DNA of 64,000 nucleotides from Actinomycetes bacterium (GTDB lineage Bacteria; Actinomycetota; Actinomycetes; Propionibacteriales; Nocardioidaceae), in NCBI GenBank assembly GCA_023396115.1, contig JAEWXC010000076.1, positions 1-64,000 of the forward strand. Direction: 5' to 3'. The notes under the pieces were generated by a model, which saw only the letters and a list, made by a program, of their open reading frames with translations, had not been told where the DNA came from and made no database searches. Shown in pieces: positions 38,390 to 50,164 of the stretch (the first letter of the stretch is position 1; every line of letters begins with the position of its first letter). The translations under genes were made by a program, and so were the position numbers.

Positions 38390-39069
38390 TGGCCCGGCAC
38401 GTGCTGACCGGGGCCGGGTCCGGGATCGGGGCCGCGCTGGCCCGGCGCCTGGTGGACGCGGGCGACCAGGTGGTGCTGCTCGCCCGGTCGCAAGCCCGGG
38501 CCGACGAGCTGGCCGCCGAGTTCCCCGGGGCCGACGTCCTCGTGGGTGACCTGTCCGAGCCGAGCACCCTGCACGGGATCGCCCGGCTGGTCGACGGACC
38601 CGTCGACTCCCTGGTGCACGTCGCGGCCGTGGTCCAGCTGGGCCGGGTCGACCACCTGCGGCTGGACGACTGGCAGCACCAGCTGGACGTGAACCTGACC
38701 TCCCCGGCGGTGCTGACCCGGGAGTTCCTCCCGGCGCTGCGGGCCTCGAGGGGGACCGTGGTCTTCGTGAACTCGACCGCCGGGTTGAACGCGAGCCCCG
38801 AGTGGAGTGCCTACGCGGCGTCGAAGTTCGGGCTGCGGGCGCTCGCGGACTCGCTGCGGGCCGAGGAGCGTGAGCACGGGGTCGCGGTGACCACCGTGTT
38901 CCCCAGCCGCACCGCCACGCCGATGCAGGAGTCGGTGCACGCCCAGGAGGGCCGCGACTACGACCCGGCCCTGTGGTCGGACGCCGACACGATGGCCTCG
39001 ACGATCCAGTTCGTGCTCGGCCTGCCCCGGGACTCCTCGGTCAACGAGATGAGCGTCCGCCCCCGCTGA
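38389..39069 (+). CDS. short-chain dehydrogenase/reductase
   Basis: 226 residues. HVLTGAGSGIGAALARRLVD is the TGxxxGIG nucleotide motif and SAYAASKFGLRALADSLRAE the YxxxK catalytic motif, with VFVNSTAG supplying the Ser. The cofactor choice is probably NADP(H), as an Arg follows beta-strand 2 (LLARSQARAD). Substrate unknown. The ATG overlaps the stop of the upstream MDR oxidoreductase, so the two form an operon. Confidence 0.87.
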   Translation: MARHVLTGAGSGIGAALARRLVDAGDQVVLLARSQARADELAAEFPGADVLVGDLSEPSTLHGIARLVDGPVDSLVHVAAVVQLGRVDHLRLDDWQHQLDVNLTSPAVLTREFLPALRASRGTVVFVNSTAGLNASPEWSAYAASKFGLRALADSLRAEEREHGVAVTTVFPSRTATPMQESVHAQEGRDYDPALWSDADTMASTIQFVLGLPRDSSVNEMSVRPR

Positions 39070-39075
39070 CCCGCC

Positions 39076-39160
39076 GACCGGGCACGTGCGCGGCGCTGAC
39101 CGGGCACGTGTGCGGCCCCGACCGGGCACGTGTGCGACGCCGACCGGGCGCTGACGCGAC
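39076..39160. repeat. 22-bp direct repeats with CACGTG cores
   Basis: Three full units of 22 bp (39076-39097, 39098-39119, 39120-39141) starting GACCGGGCACGTG, then a partial fourth. The unit length equals about two helical turns, so the CACGTG palindromes face the same side. They lie between the convergent SDR and epoxide-hydrolase-like genes. Confidence 0.85.
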
Positions 39161-39200
39161 GAGAGGCGAGTGGTCGGAGGCGGCTGTGGACGACCAGCGG

Positions 39201-40040
39201 TCAGGTGTGGCGCACCCGGTCCAGAACCGCGTCGGCCACGACCTCGGGCTGCTGGTCGGGGAGCCAGTGCGTGCCGGGCACCTCGACGAACCGGTAGTCC
39301 GCGTGCACGTAGGGGGCGGTGGCCTCCGCCGCGGCCCGCCCCAGGGCGGTGTCGCCGTTGCTCCACAGGTAGGTGGTCGGCACCTGCACCGGCGCCCCGA
39401 AACCGCCCCCGGACCCGCGCACCAGCAGACCCCGGTACCAGTTCAGCGCCGGGGTCAGGGCCCCGGATTCGACGATCTCGTGGCGGTACCGCTCCAGCAT
39501 CTGCTCGTCCATGCCGCTGGCCCGCAGCGCCGCACGTCCCCGGCCACCGGCCAGCACCCGTTCCGGCACCCGGGGCACCTGGAACGCGCCGATGTACCAG
39601 CTGCGACGGGCCTGGTCGAACGAACGCATCGCCCGCACCAGGGCCCGCGGGTGACCCACCGAGACCGCGGTCAGCGAGTGCAGCAGCTCGGGGTGGCTCG
39701 CCGCCAGAGCCCAGGCCACGTTCGCACCCCAGTCGTGGCCGACCAGGTGCACCGGTCCGCCCGTCTGCTCCACCAGCGCCGCCACGTCACCGACCAGACG
39801 GTCGATCGTGTAGGCGGCACGACCCGACGGACGCGCGCCGGCGGAGTAGCCGCGCTGGTCCGGGGCCAGGGTGCGCACACCGGCGGCGTTGAGCCGGGCG
39901 GCGACCGGCGCCCAGCAGGTGGCCCGCTGCGGGAAGCCGTGCAGCAGCACCACCGTCGGTCCGTCGAGCGGACCGGTGTCGGTCACGTCGAACCTCAGCC
40001 CGTCGTGCGCGTACTCGCGGATCCGTCCCGAGCGGTCCAC
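39201..40040 (-). CDS. alpha/beta-hydrolase, epoxide hydrolase-like
   Basis: 279 residues. VVLLHGFPQRATCWAPVAAR is the HGxP oxyanion motif, HLVGHDWGANVAWALAASHP the nucleophile elbow with Asp (GHDWG, as in epoxide hydrolases and haloalkane dehalogenases), and VPGTHWLPDQQPEVVADAVL carries the His. The middle lid (RSWYIGAFQVPRVPERVLAG) resembles epoxide hydrolases. Substrate unknown. Third gene of an operon with an acetoacetate-decarboxylase-like and a Ddn-type enzyme (3-bp gap before it). Confidence 0.83.
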   Translation of the reverse strand: MDRSGRIREYAHDGLRFDVTDTGPLDGPTVVLLHGFPQRATCWAPVAARLNAAGVRTLAPDQRGYSAGARPSGRAAYTIDRLVGDVAALVEQTGGPVHLVGHDWGANVAWALAASHPELLHSLTAVSVGHPRALVRAMRSFDQARRSWYIGAFQVPRVPERVLAGGRGRAALRASGMDEQMLERYRHEIVESGALTPALNWYRGLLVRGSGGGFGAPVQVPTTYLWSNGDTALGRAAAEATAPYVHADYRFVEVPGTHWLPDQQPEVVADAVLDRVRHT

Positions 40041-40043
40041 GGT

Positions 40044-40565
40044 TCAGCCCTCGACGGGGTCGAGGACGAAGATGCGCACCGTCCGGCCGGTGATCCGTTC
40101 CAGGTACTTGAGGTAGCCGGCGTAGACGTCGGCCGCCGTCGCCAGCACCTCGGCCCGCTCGGTGTCGCTGGCCGGGCGCGCCACGACCGGGCGCACGGTG
40201 CCGCGGTAGCTGACCGTGGCCCGCGGCTCTGCCTCCAGGTTGAGCACCCAGGCCGGTGTCGACCTCTGACCGAAGTTGGTGCCCAGCAGCGCCAGGGTGT
40301 CGCCGACCGGGATCGAGATCAGGTGGCTGGTGCGTGGCTGGGCGGACTTGCGCCCGGTCGTGGTCAGGTCCAGCACCGGCAGGCCGGCGAGCAGTCCGGG
40401 AGCGCTCTGCCGGCCCCGGCTGAGCCGGCCCACGAGGTCGTCGAGGTGACGCAGCGTCCGGGAGAAGACCCAGCCGCCCGGCCGGGTCCCGGCGCCGCCC
40501 TGCACGAGTCGCTGGAACGGGTTCGGTCGGCGGTGCACGTACCCCAGATCGGCTGCCAGTCCCAT
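40044..40565 (-). CDS. F420-dependent nitroreductase-family (Ddn-like) protein
   Basis: 173 residues. LDLTTTGRKSAQPRTSHLIS, then VGDTLALLGTNFGQRSTPAW, VLNLEAEPRATVSYRG and RTVRIFVLDPV match the deazaflavin (F420)-dependent Ddn/FDOR-A group of split beta-barrel proteins, with the typical TGRKS and N-F-G motifs. Relatives reduce quinones or activated nitro compounds using F420H2. The ATG overlaps the stop of the upstream gene (TGATG), so it is translationally coupled to it. Confidence 0.87.
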   Translation of the reverse strand: MGLAADLGYVHRRPNPFQRLVQGGAGTRPGGWVFSRTLRHLDDLVGRLSRGRQSAPGLLAGLPVLDLTTTGRKSAQPRTSHLISIPVGDTLALLGTNFGQRSTPAWVLNLEAEPRATVSYRGTVRPVVARPASDTERAEVLATAADVYAGYLKYLERITGRTVRIFVLDPVEG

Positions 40566-41194
40566 CACTGCACCTCCATCACGAAGTCGACCATCCGGAA
40601 CGAGGCCAGCGTGCGGCGACCGTGCAACCAACCCAGGGCCCCGTCTGCCGCGAACTCCCACGAGCCGCGGCAGGCCAGGGCCTTCGCCGACCCGCGCAGC
40701 GGCGAGGAGCGGTCCTCGAAGTCCGTCTCGGCGATGCCGGGCTGCCAGGTGGTGCCGGAGAAGGGGGTGCGCGGGGCGAACCGGGACACGTCGGTGAACT
40801 CGGCGCTGGCGATCGGACCGTCCTCGGTGGCCATCTGCCAGGTGGTCGAGGTGGCCGGGCCACGGCGCCCGGTGGTCCCGGTGAACGAGCACAGCTGCTT
40901 GGGGATCGCCCAGATCTCCCGCCCGCCGCGCACCGAGGCGGGCGAGTCGACCCAGATGTCGGTGATGGTGACGCCCTGGACCGGCTCCTTCACGACCCGA
41001 CCCACCAGCAGCTCGCCGTAGGTCAGCGGGCTCGGGTCCTGGTAGTCGACCACCGCCACGCCGTAGACCCCCGCCGGGCGCAGCGCGTCGACCGCCGTGG
41101 GGACCCGGATCAGGGAGAGCCACAGCTGGCCGTGCATCCGCCACGGGGCCGGGGGATAGGGCAGGTCGACGGGGGCGTCGGAGGAGGACGTCAT
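40565..41194 (-). CDS. acetoacetate decarboxylase-family protein
   Basis: 209 residues. VAVVDYQDPSPLTYGELLVG, PVQGVTITDIWVDSPASVRG and REIWAIPKQLCSF place it in the ADC-like superfamily; the Lys in WAIPK is where the Schiff-base lysine of acetoacetate decarboxylase lies, but the usual KK pair is not present. Many actinobacterial relatives are not decarboxylases but aldolase-dehydratase-like enzymes. First gene of the ADC-like/Ddn/epoxide-hydrolase operon. ATG 41194 has TACTCT 8 bases upstream and no Shine-Dalgarno. Confidence 0.78.
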   Translation of the reverse strand: MTSSSDAPVDLPYPPAPWRMHGQLWLSLIRVPTAVDALRPAGVYGVAVVDYQDPSPLTYGELLVGRVVKEPVQGVTITDIWVDSPASVRGGREIWAIPKQLCSFTGTTGRRGPATSTTWQMATEDGPIASAEFTDVSRFAPRTPFSGTTWQPGIAETDFEDRSSPLRGSAKALACRGSWEFAADGALGWLHGRRTLASFRMVDFVMEVQ

Positions 41195-41202
41195 GGTCGG
41201 TG

Positions 41203-41208
41203 AGAGTA
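41203..41208 (-). promoter_or_regulatory. -10 TACTCT, leaderless ADC-like operon
   Basis: TACTCT on the minus strand, 8 bases before ATG 41194. Confidence 0.45.
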
Positions 41209-41222
41209 GCGGGGCCGACGAC

Positions 41223-42428
41223 CTACTGCAGGGCCGATCCGAGCAACGGGCGTCCCTCGAGCACCGGACCCCACACCCGCACCACCCGGTCGTGGTGGGC
41301 GTCGCTGCCGTGGGTGGTGCCGCCGACGACCACCAGGTTCCGACCCACCCAGACCGCCCCGCCGGGCAGCTCCGGTGCCCCCGGCGGGGGCGTCAGCGGC
41401 GTCCAGGAGTCCTCGGCCGTGTCCAGCAGCCAGCCGTCGTCGACGACCAGCGGGCGGGACCCCGAGGAGGACGCGGGTGCGGTGAGTCCCCAGGTGTGCC
41501 ACGCACCCGAGGCCGGGTCGTCGTGGTCGGGACGGCACGGCAGCCACCCGAAGCCCTCGGAGGTGAGCTCCCCGGCCCGCAGCCCCTCCGCCCGTCGGCC
41601 GACGTCGCGCCCACCGGTCACGGTCACGGTGTCCCCGGTGACCCGCCACCCCTCCGCACCGCGGACGGGCAGCGGGTCGGGCCGGCCGGTTCGCCACGAG
41701 GTGGCCCCGGTCCGCAGTACCGCGTACCGGGGTTGGCCGGGGTGGCTGAGCTCGGTGTCCGGCTCGGGCAGCGGGGTGGCGACCAGCACGACCCGGTCGG
41801 GCAGCGGGAGGACGACGCGGTCGTACCCCTCACCCAGGTCCGGGTCGGGCAGGGCGCCCCACGCGCCCGTGCCGGGGTCATGGGTGAGCACCGTCTCGTC
41901 GGTCCCGCGACGGTGCGTGGAGGTCGACCAGAGCAGCACCCGGTCCTGGTCGGCGACGATCTGGTCAACCCGGGCACCGTCGGGCAGGGGAACCCGTCGC
42001 CACGTGTCGTCCGCGCGCGACCAGCGCAGCAGCACCGGGGCCCTGCGGCCCGCGGCCTCGCCGAGCACGAAGACGTCCTCACCCCAGGCGACCGGCACCC
42101 CGTGGCTCAGGTCCAGCGGCAGGTCCGCGACGGGTCGCCAGACCTGCTCAGCCAGGTCGAGGGCGGCACCGTCGCGCAACGCCGGGAAGGCACAGGAGGC
42201 GGTCGGGGGACAGGGGCCGCCGTCGACGCCGCCGAAGACCAGCAGGTCCCGGGAGGCGGCCACCACGAACGGTGCGCCGCGCAGGCTCAGGGGCGGGTCG
42301 GGCAGGCTCACCCAGCCGGTCCCGACCGCGGTGCCGGGGTCGTCCTCGGGCCCCTCCTGCAGGCACCCGACGAACCCCAGCAGCAGCACGGCCACGACGG
42401 CGGCGACCCACGGGCGACGACGACTCAT
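41223..42428 (-). CDS. kelch-like beta-propeller lipoprotein
   Basis: 401 residues. The signal peptide (WVAAVVAVLLLGFVGC) ends in a lipobox-like FVGC, so Cys would be lipidated. The rest is a series of about six kelch-type blades with repeated W-x-P/L and VFGG/VVGG strands (DLLVFGGVDGGPC, VWRPVADLPL, DDTWRRVPLP, NLVVVGGTTHG). Kelch propellers bind proteins or sugars; the role is unknown. There is no obvious Shine-Dalgarno. The gene lies 28 bp upstream of the ADC-like operon's promoter region, on the same strand. Confidence 0.7.
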   Translation of the reverse strand: MSRRRPWVAAVVAVLLLGFVGCLQEGPEDDPGTAVGTGWVSLPDPPLSLRGAPFVVAASRDLLVFGGVDGGPCPPTASCAFPALRDGAALDLAEQVWRPVADLPLDLSHGVPVAWGEDVFVLGEAAGRRAPVLLRWSRADDTWRRVPLPDGARVDQIVADQDRVLLWSTSTHRRGTDETVLTHDPGTGAWGALPDPDLGEGYDRVVLPLPDRVVLVATPLPEPDTELSHPGQPRYAVLRTGATSWRTGRPDPLPVRGAEGWRVTGDTVTVTGGRDVGRRAEGLRAGELTSEGFGWLPCRPDHDDPASGAWHTWGLTAPASSSGSRPLVVDDGWLLDTAEDSWTPLTPPPGAPELPGGAVWVGRNLVVVGGTTHGSDAHHDRVVRVWGPVLEGRPLLGSALQ

Positions 42429-42470
42429 GCCCGTGGGACGCGCCGCACCCACCGCAGGTTCCCCGCGACG

Positions 42471-42508
42471 CACGAGGACCCCGCACCGTCTGGTGCAGGG
42501 TCCTCGTG
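42471..42508 (-). terminator. hairpin terminator behind kgd-DUF6104
   Basis: A 10-bp perfect arm (42471-42480 with 42499-42508) continued by seven more pairs with one mismatch; loop GTCT. It starts 9 bases after the DUF6104 stop codon. Confidence 0.75.
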
Positions 42509-42517
42509 AAGTGCGGA

Positions 42518-42694
42518 TCAGTCCTCCGGGTCGTCCTCCCGGGCCAACCAGGTGGCGAACCGCTCGACCGCCGTCTCGAACTCCGGGTGGATGTCGGTGA
42601 ACTCCTGGAGCCGGTCGGCCACCCACGCCAGGGTGACCTCCTCGTCGCCCCGGCGCTTCTCGAGCTCCTCGATCCCGCGGTCGGTGAAGTACAC
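42518..42694 (-). CDS. DUF6104 family small protein
   Basis: 58 residues: MYFTDRGIEELEKRRGDEEV at the N-terminus, then a helical region, ending in an acidic tail (LAREDDPED). This matches the small actinobacterial DUF6104 family, found next to kgd in other actinobacteria. It begins at GTG 42694, one base after the kgd stop codon, so it is translated from the kgd message and may be a small partner of Kgd. No function is known. Confidence 0.8.
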   Translation of the reverse strand: MYFTDRGIEELEKRRGDEEVTLAWVADRLQEFTDIHPEFETAVERFATWLAREDDPED

Positions 42695-42695
42695 C

Positions 42696-46328
<3,633 letters not shown>

Positions 46329-46376
46329 GGCTGGGTTCGCCTCTTCCGGTTTGCGCGCGTGGATGGACTCGCCAAC

Positions 46377-46382
46377 AGGCTA
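46377..46382 (-). promoter_or_regulatory. -10 TAGCCT of kgd
   Basis: TAGCCT on the minus strand, giving a leader of about 42 nt that includes AAGAGGCG. Confidence 0.45.
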
Positions 46383-46642
46383 GTCGGACGCGCGGCGAAA
46401 TGCCGACCCGGCCGGCCCGCTGGGTGGCGGGTGTGACCGAGTCGTCAGTGTCAGCGCCGCGGGTGCCCTGGTCTCCTGCTGCTGGACGGGTCCAGCATGG
46501 CGGTTCCGGCGCCGTCGTGGGGCCGGCGTTCCGGCGAACGGCCACCTCCGTGCGCCGAGTGGTCCCCGAGTTGTGCCCGGGTTGTTCCCGACTGGTCCAA
46601 CGGGCGTCCCGGGCCGTCGCCGGGTCCTCACCGGGGGTGGGG
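46383..46642. other. intergenic region, no gene supported
   Basis: About 260 bp between the kgd promoter and the deacetylase promoter. Open frames cross it because of the GC content, but none has a start with ribosome site or a family resemblance. It holds the promoter regions of the two divergent genes; no clear hairpin or operator was seen. Confidence 0.4.
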
Positions 46643-46648
46643 CATCCT
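46643..46648 (+). promoter_or_regulatory. -10-like CATCCT, leaderless deacetylase
   Basis: CATCCT, 6 bases before GTG 46655, with no Shine-Dalgarno. Confidence 0.4.
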
Positions 46649-46654
46649 CGTCGT

Positions 46655-48217
46655 GTGCTCGCACTCCTCCCACCCTCCCCGCACCGCCCGTCCCGACCCC
46701 GCACCGTCGTCGGGGTGGTGCTGGCCGGGCTGCTGGTGCTGAGCGGGTGCACCGGGGTGAACAGCGGGTCCGGGGACGCTCCCACGGGTCCCGGCACCCC
46801 CGCCCGGACCGGCGTCGCCGAGCAGGTCAGCGAAGGCGGTCGGCCCGACGACGCCGTGCGCACCCACACCCGCTCGTCGATGGAGCCCCGCTACCACGTC
46901 AGCTGGCCCTCCTACACCGGCGCGGAGGCGTTGAACGCCGAGCTCGCCGACCAGGTGGACGAGCAGGTGCGCGAGTTCCTGGCGACCCGGCCCTCCTCCA
47001 CCGGCACCGCGGTGCCCGAGCTCAACGTGGGGTGGCAGACCCTGGCCGACGGTCCCGACCTGGTGGGGGTGCGGCTGGACTCGTACTACTTCGCCGGGGC
47101 CAGCGCCGCGGAGAGCAGCCGGGTGACCTGGTTCGACCGACGCAGCGGCGAGGTGCTGGACCCGCGGCTGCTGGTGGCCGACCAGGCCGAACTGGCCGAC
47201 GCCGTGGCGCAGGGGGTGCAGGACGACAGCGTGGACCCCGGGGTGGTGCGGCGCGCGGTGCTGGCCGGCAAGGGCACCCGGGAGTTCGACGGCGCCGGGA
47301 ACCTGAGGGTCCGGTTCGACGCCTACTCGGTGGGGCCGGGCTCGGCCGGTGCTGTCGTGGTGGGCCTGGACCGGAGCCAGACCCTGGCAGTGCTCAGCTG
47401 GGTGGGGCAGACGGCCCGGCGTGCGGCGCAGGCACACGCCTGGCAGGTTGCCGCGCAGGCGGCCCAGCCCGCACCCGACGCACCCGCCGTGGGGGAGGAG
47501 GCCGCCCCGGACGACGAGGTGGCCCCCGGGGACGACACCGACGACCCCGGCGACCAGACCGACGGCACGGACGGCGCGGAGGTGCAGCAGAGCGGGCCGA
47601 CGAAGCCGGTGAACTGTCGCCGCAAGAAGTGCGTGGCGCTGACCTTCGACGACGGACCCGTCCTGGACTCCGCGCGGCTGCTGCGGAGCCTGCGCCGGCT
47701 CGAGGCCCCGGCCACCTTCTTCGTGCTCGGCCAGCAGGCCCGCGCCTACCCCGCACTGGTCCGCCGCGCGGCCCGGCAGGGGCACGAGATCGGGGTGCAC
47801 ACCTGGGACCACAAGCAGCTGACCCGGCTCCGGCCGGCCGAGGTCCGCGAGGAGATCCGCAGCAGCATCCTGGAGGTGCAGACCCTGACCGGTCGGCGCC
47901 CGACACTGCTGCGCCCGCCCTACGGGGCGACCGGCCCGCGGGTCGGCCGGATCGCCCGGTCCCTGGGCGTGGCCCAGGTGATGTGGGACGTCGACACCCT
48001 GGACTGGAAGGTGAAGCGGGTCGCACCGGTCGTGCGCGAGGTGAAGCGTTCCACCCGTCGCGGCTCGATCGTGCTGATGCACGACATCCACCCCAGCTCC
48101 GTCGACGCGGTGCCGAAGGTGGTCCGTGCGCTGCGGCGGCAGGGCTTCACTCTGGTGACGGTCTCGGACCTGCTGGGCGAGCCGCAACCCGGCAGCGTCC
48201 ACCACTCCGGCCGCTGA
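46655..48217 (+). CDS. lipoprotein polysaccharide (peptidoglycan) deacetylase
   Basis: 520 residues. The signal peptide VVGVVLAGLLVLSGC ends in a lipobox (LSGC). An N-terminal domain of about 200 residues resembles the DUF3298/RsiV-type region, as in Bacillus PdaC. An acidic linker (EEAAPDDEVAPGDDTDDPGD) leads to a NodB domain with all motifs: TFDDGP, HTWDH (metal His pair), RPPYG, DVDTLDW and LMHDIH. It is a zinc enzyme that removes acetyl groups from peptidoglycan or another wall polysaccharide at the outer face of the membrane. GTG 46655 is chosen for the lipoprotein signal and the CATCCT box. Confidence 0.87.
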   Translation: MLALLPPSPHRPSRPRTVVGVVLAGLLVLSGCTGVNSGSGDAPTGPGTPARTGVAEQVSEGGRPDDAVRTHTRSSMEPRYHVSWPSYTGAEALNAELADQVDEQVREFLATRPSSTGTAVPELNVGWQTLADGPDLVGVRLDSYYFAGASAAESSRVTWFDRRSGEVLDPRLLVADQAELADAVAQGVQDDSVDPGVVRRAVLAGKGTREFDGAGNLRVRFDAYSVGPGSAGAVVVGLDRSQTLAVLSWVGQTARRAAQAHAWQVAAQAAQPAPDAPAVGEEAAPDDEVAPGDDTDDPGDQTDGTDGAEVQQSGPTKPVNCRRKKCVALTFDDGPVLDSARLLRSLRRLEAPATFFVLGQQARAYPALVRRAARQGHEIGVHTWDHKQLTRLRPAEVREEIRSSILEVQTLTGRRPTLLRPPYGATGPRVGRIARSLGVAQVMWDVDTLDWKVKRVAPVVREVKRSTRRGSIVLMHDIHPSSVDAVPKVVRALRRQGFTLVTVSDLLGEPQPGSVHHSGR

Positions 48218-48247
48218 CCCCGCACGGGGGCGGGGCCCGGAAACAGC

Positions 48248-48278
48248 ACGTGGCGGTGCTCAACGAGCACCGCCACGT
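48248..48278. terminator. bidirectional hairpin between deacetylase and tRNA-Arg
   Basis: Perfect 14-bp arms (48248-48261, 48265-48278) with an AAC loop, then TTCTTCT on the plus strand. It can end both the deacetylase and the opposite tRNA transcript. Confidence 0.8.
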
Positions 48279-48285
48279 TCTTCTG

Positions 48286-48357
48286 CGCCCCCACTAGGAT
48301 TCGAACCTAGGCTCCCGCCTCCGGAGGGCGGTGCTCTATCCCCTGAGCTATGGGGGC
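48286..48357 (-). tRNA. tRNA-Arg (anticodon CCG)
   Basis: 72 nt with a complete cloverleaf: acceptor GCCCCCA/TGGGGGC, D-stem GCTC/GAGC, anticodon stem CCGCC/GGCGG with loop CTCCGGA (anticodon CCG), T-arm CTAGG-TTCGAAT-CCTAG, discriminator G. CCA is not encoded. It reads CGG, a common Arg codon at this GC content. It lies head-to-head with argS, whose product charges it. Confidence 0.96.
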
Positions 48358-48483
48358 TCAGGTGTTGCAGGCGAAACCCTACAACCCGGGCCCGGAACGG
48401 TGAAACCGGGTCGCCCGTCAGCCTCCCGCACGGTGCTCCGACCGCCCGGTGAAACCGGTTCGTCGGCCCGCGAGCGGCGCCGA

Positions 48484-48489
48484 TAGGCT
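48484..48489 (+). promoter_or_regulatory. -10 TAGGCT, leaderless argS
   Basis: TAGGCT, 6 bases before GTG 48496. Confidence 0.55.
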
Positions 48490-48495
48490 GGGCGG

Positions 48496-50160
48496 GTGAA
48501 TCCCGAACAGCTCTCCTCCCTCGTGGTCGATGCCCTGACCGGTCTGGTGACCGACGGCTCCCTGACGCTGCCCGACGGCGTCCCGACCGAGGTGACGATC
48601 GAGCGACCCCGCCAGAAGGGGCACGGGGACTACGCCACCAACGTGGCGCTGCAGCTGGCCAAGAAGGCCGGGACGAACCCGCGCGCGCTGGCCGAGCTGG
48701 TCAAGGCCCGGCTCGAGGCCGACGCGGGGATCGCTGCGGTCGAGATCGCCGGCCCGGGCTTCCTCAACATCACCGTCGAGGCCGGCGCCCAGGGCCAGGT
48801 CGCCGCCGACGTGGTGGCCGCGGGTGCGCGCTTCGGCGCGAACGACTCCTTCGGTGGGGAGAAGATCAACCTCGAGTTCGTCTCGGCCAACCCGACCGGA
48901 CCGATCCACATCGGCGGCGTGCGCTGGGCCGCGGTCGGTGACGCGCTGGGTCGGATCTTCAGCCTGTCCGGCGCCGAGGTCACCCGCGAGTACTACTTCA
49001 ACGACCACGGCGGCCAGATCGACCGCTTCTCGGGTTCGCTGCTGGCGGCCGCGCACGGCCGTCCGGTGCCCGAGGACGGCTACGGCGGTGACTACATCTC
49101 CGAGATCGCCGCGCAGGTGGTCGCGGCCCGCCCCGACGTCCTGACGCTCGACGACACCGCCGCGCAGGAGGTGTTCCGCGAGGTCGGCGTGGAGCTGATG
49201 TTCGCCGAGATCAAGAGCTCGCTGCACGACTTCGGGGTCGACTTCGACGTCTACTTCCACGAGGACAACCTGCACACCTCCGGGGCGGTGGAGCGCTCGG
49301 TGGCCCGGCTGACCGAGCTGGGCAACACCTACGAGCAGGACGGCGCGCTGTGGCTGCGCTCGGAGAAGTTCGGTGACGACAAGGACCGCGTCATCATCAA
49401 GGCCGACGGCAACGGCGCCTACCTCTCCGGTGACATCGCCTACTACCTGGACAAGCGCAGCCGCGGCTTCGACCGCTGCCTGATCATGCTCGGCGCCGAC
49501 CACCACGGATACGTGGGACGGATGAACGCCATGTGCGCCGCGTTCGGCGACACCCCCGGGGTGAACCTGGAGATCCTGATCGGCCAGATGGTCAACCTGG
49601 TCCGCGACGGCCAGCCGATGCGGATGTCGAAGCGTGCCGGCACCGTGGTGACGATCGACGACCTGGTCGGTGCGATCGGGGTGGACGCGGCCCGGTACGC
49701 CTTGGCCCGCTACTCCTCGGACTCCAACATCGACCTCGACCTGGACCTGTGGACCAAGGCCGACCGCGCCAACCCGGTCTACTACGTGCAGTACGTGGCG
49801 GCGCGGACCGCCTCGATCCTGCGCAACGGTGCCGAGCTCGGTCTGGCCCCGGCCGGTGAGGAGTTCGACCCGTCGCTGCTGGCCCACGAGAAGGAGGGCG
49901 ACCTGCTGCGCGCCCTGGCCGAGTTCCCCGCGGTGGTCGCCTCGGCCGCCGAGCTGCGCGAGCCGCACCGGGTGGCCCGCTACCTCGAGGACACCGCAGC
50001 CACGTTCCACAAGTTCTACGACGAGTGCCGGGTGCTGCCGATGGGCGACGAGGAGGCGGGGCCGCTGCACGCCGCGCGCCTGCTGCTGGTCGCCGCCACC
50101 CGGACCGTCTTCGCCAACGGCCTCGACCTGCTCGGCGTCACCGCGCCGGAACGGATGTGA
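48496..50160 (+). CDS. argS: arginyl-tRNA synthetase
   Basis: 554 residues, class I. The order is the ArgRS N-terminal domain (1-90), the catalytic domain with VSANPTGPIHIGGVRWAAVG (HIGG in place of HIGH), the KMSKS-like MRMSKRAGTVVTIDD loop, and the DALR anticodon-binding domain (ARYSSDSNIDLDLDL to the end). It attaches arginine to tRNA-Arg and needs the tRNA for amino-acid activation. GTG 48496 is leaderless with TAGGCT upstream. First gene of argS-lysA-hom-thrC-thrB; the cognate tRNA-Arg gene is 138 bp away on the other strand. Confidence 0.97.
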   Translation: MNPEQLSSLVVDALTGLVTDGSLTLPDGVPTEVTIERPRQKGHGDYATNVALQLAKKAGTNPRALAELVKARLEADAGIAAVEIAGPGFLNITVEAGAQGQVAADVVAAGARFGANDSFGGEKINLEFVSANPTGPIHIGGVRWAAVGDALGRIFSLSGAEVTREYYFNDHGGQIDRFSGSLLAAAHGRPVPEDGYGGDYISEIAAQVVAARPDVLTLDDTAAQEVFREVGVELMFAEIKSSLHDFGVDFDVYFHEDNLHTSGAVERSVARLTELGNTYEQDGALWLRSEKFGDDKDRVIIKADGNGAYLSGDIAYYLDKRSRGFDRCLIMLGADHHGYVGRMNAMCAAFGDTPGVNLEILIGQMVNLVRDGQPMRMSKRAGTVVTIDDLVGAIGVDAARYALARYSSDSNIDLDLDLWTKADRANPVYYVQYVAARTASILRNGAELGLAPAGEEFDPSLLAHEKEGDLLRALAEFPAVVASAAELREPHRVARYLEDTAATFHKFYDECRVLPMGDEEAGPLHAARLLLVAATRTVFANGLDLLGVTAPERM

Positions 50161-50164
50161 CCTG

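Noticed and set aside
39076..39160. CRISPR array
   Set aside because: The units are contiguous with no spacers, are only 22 bp long, and no cas gene is present.
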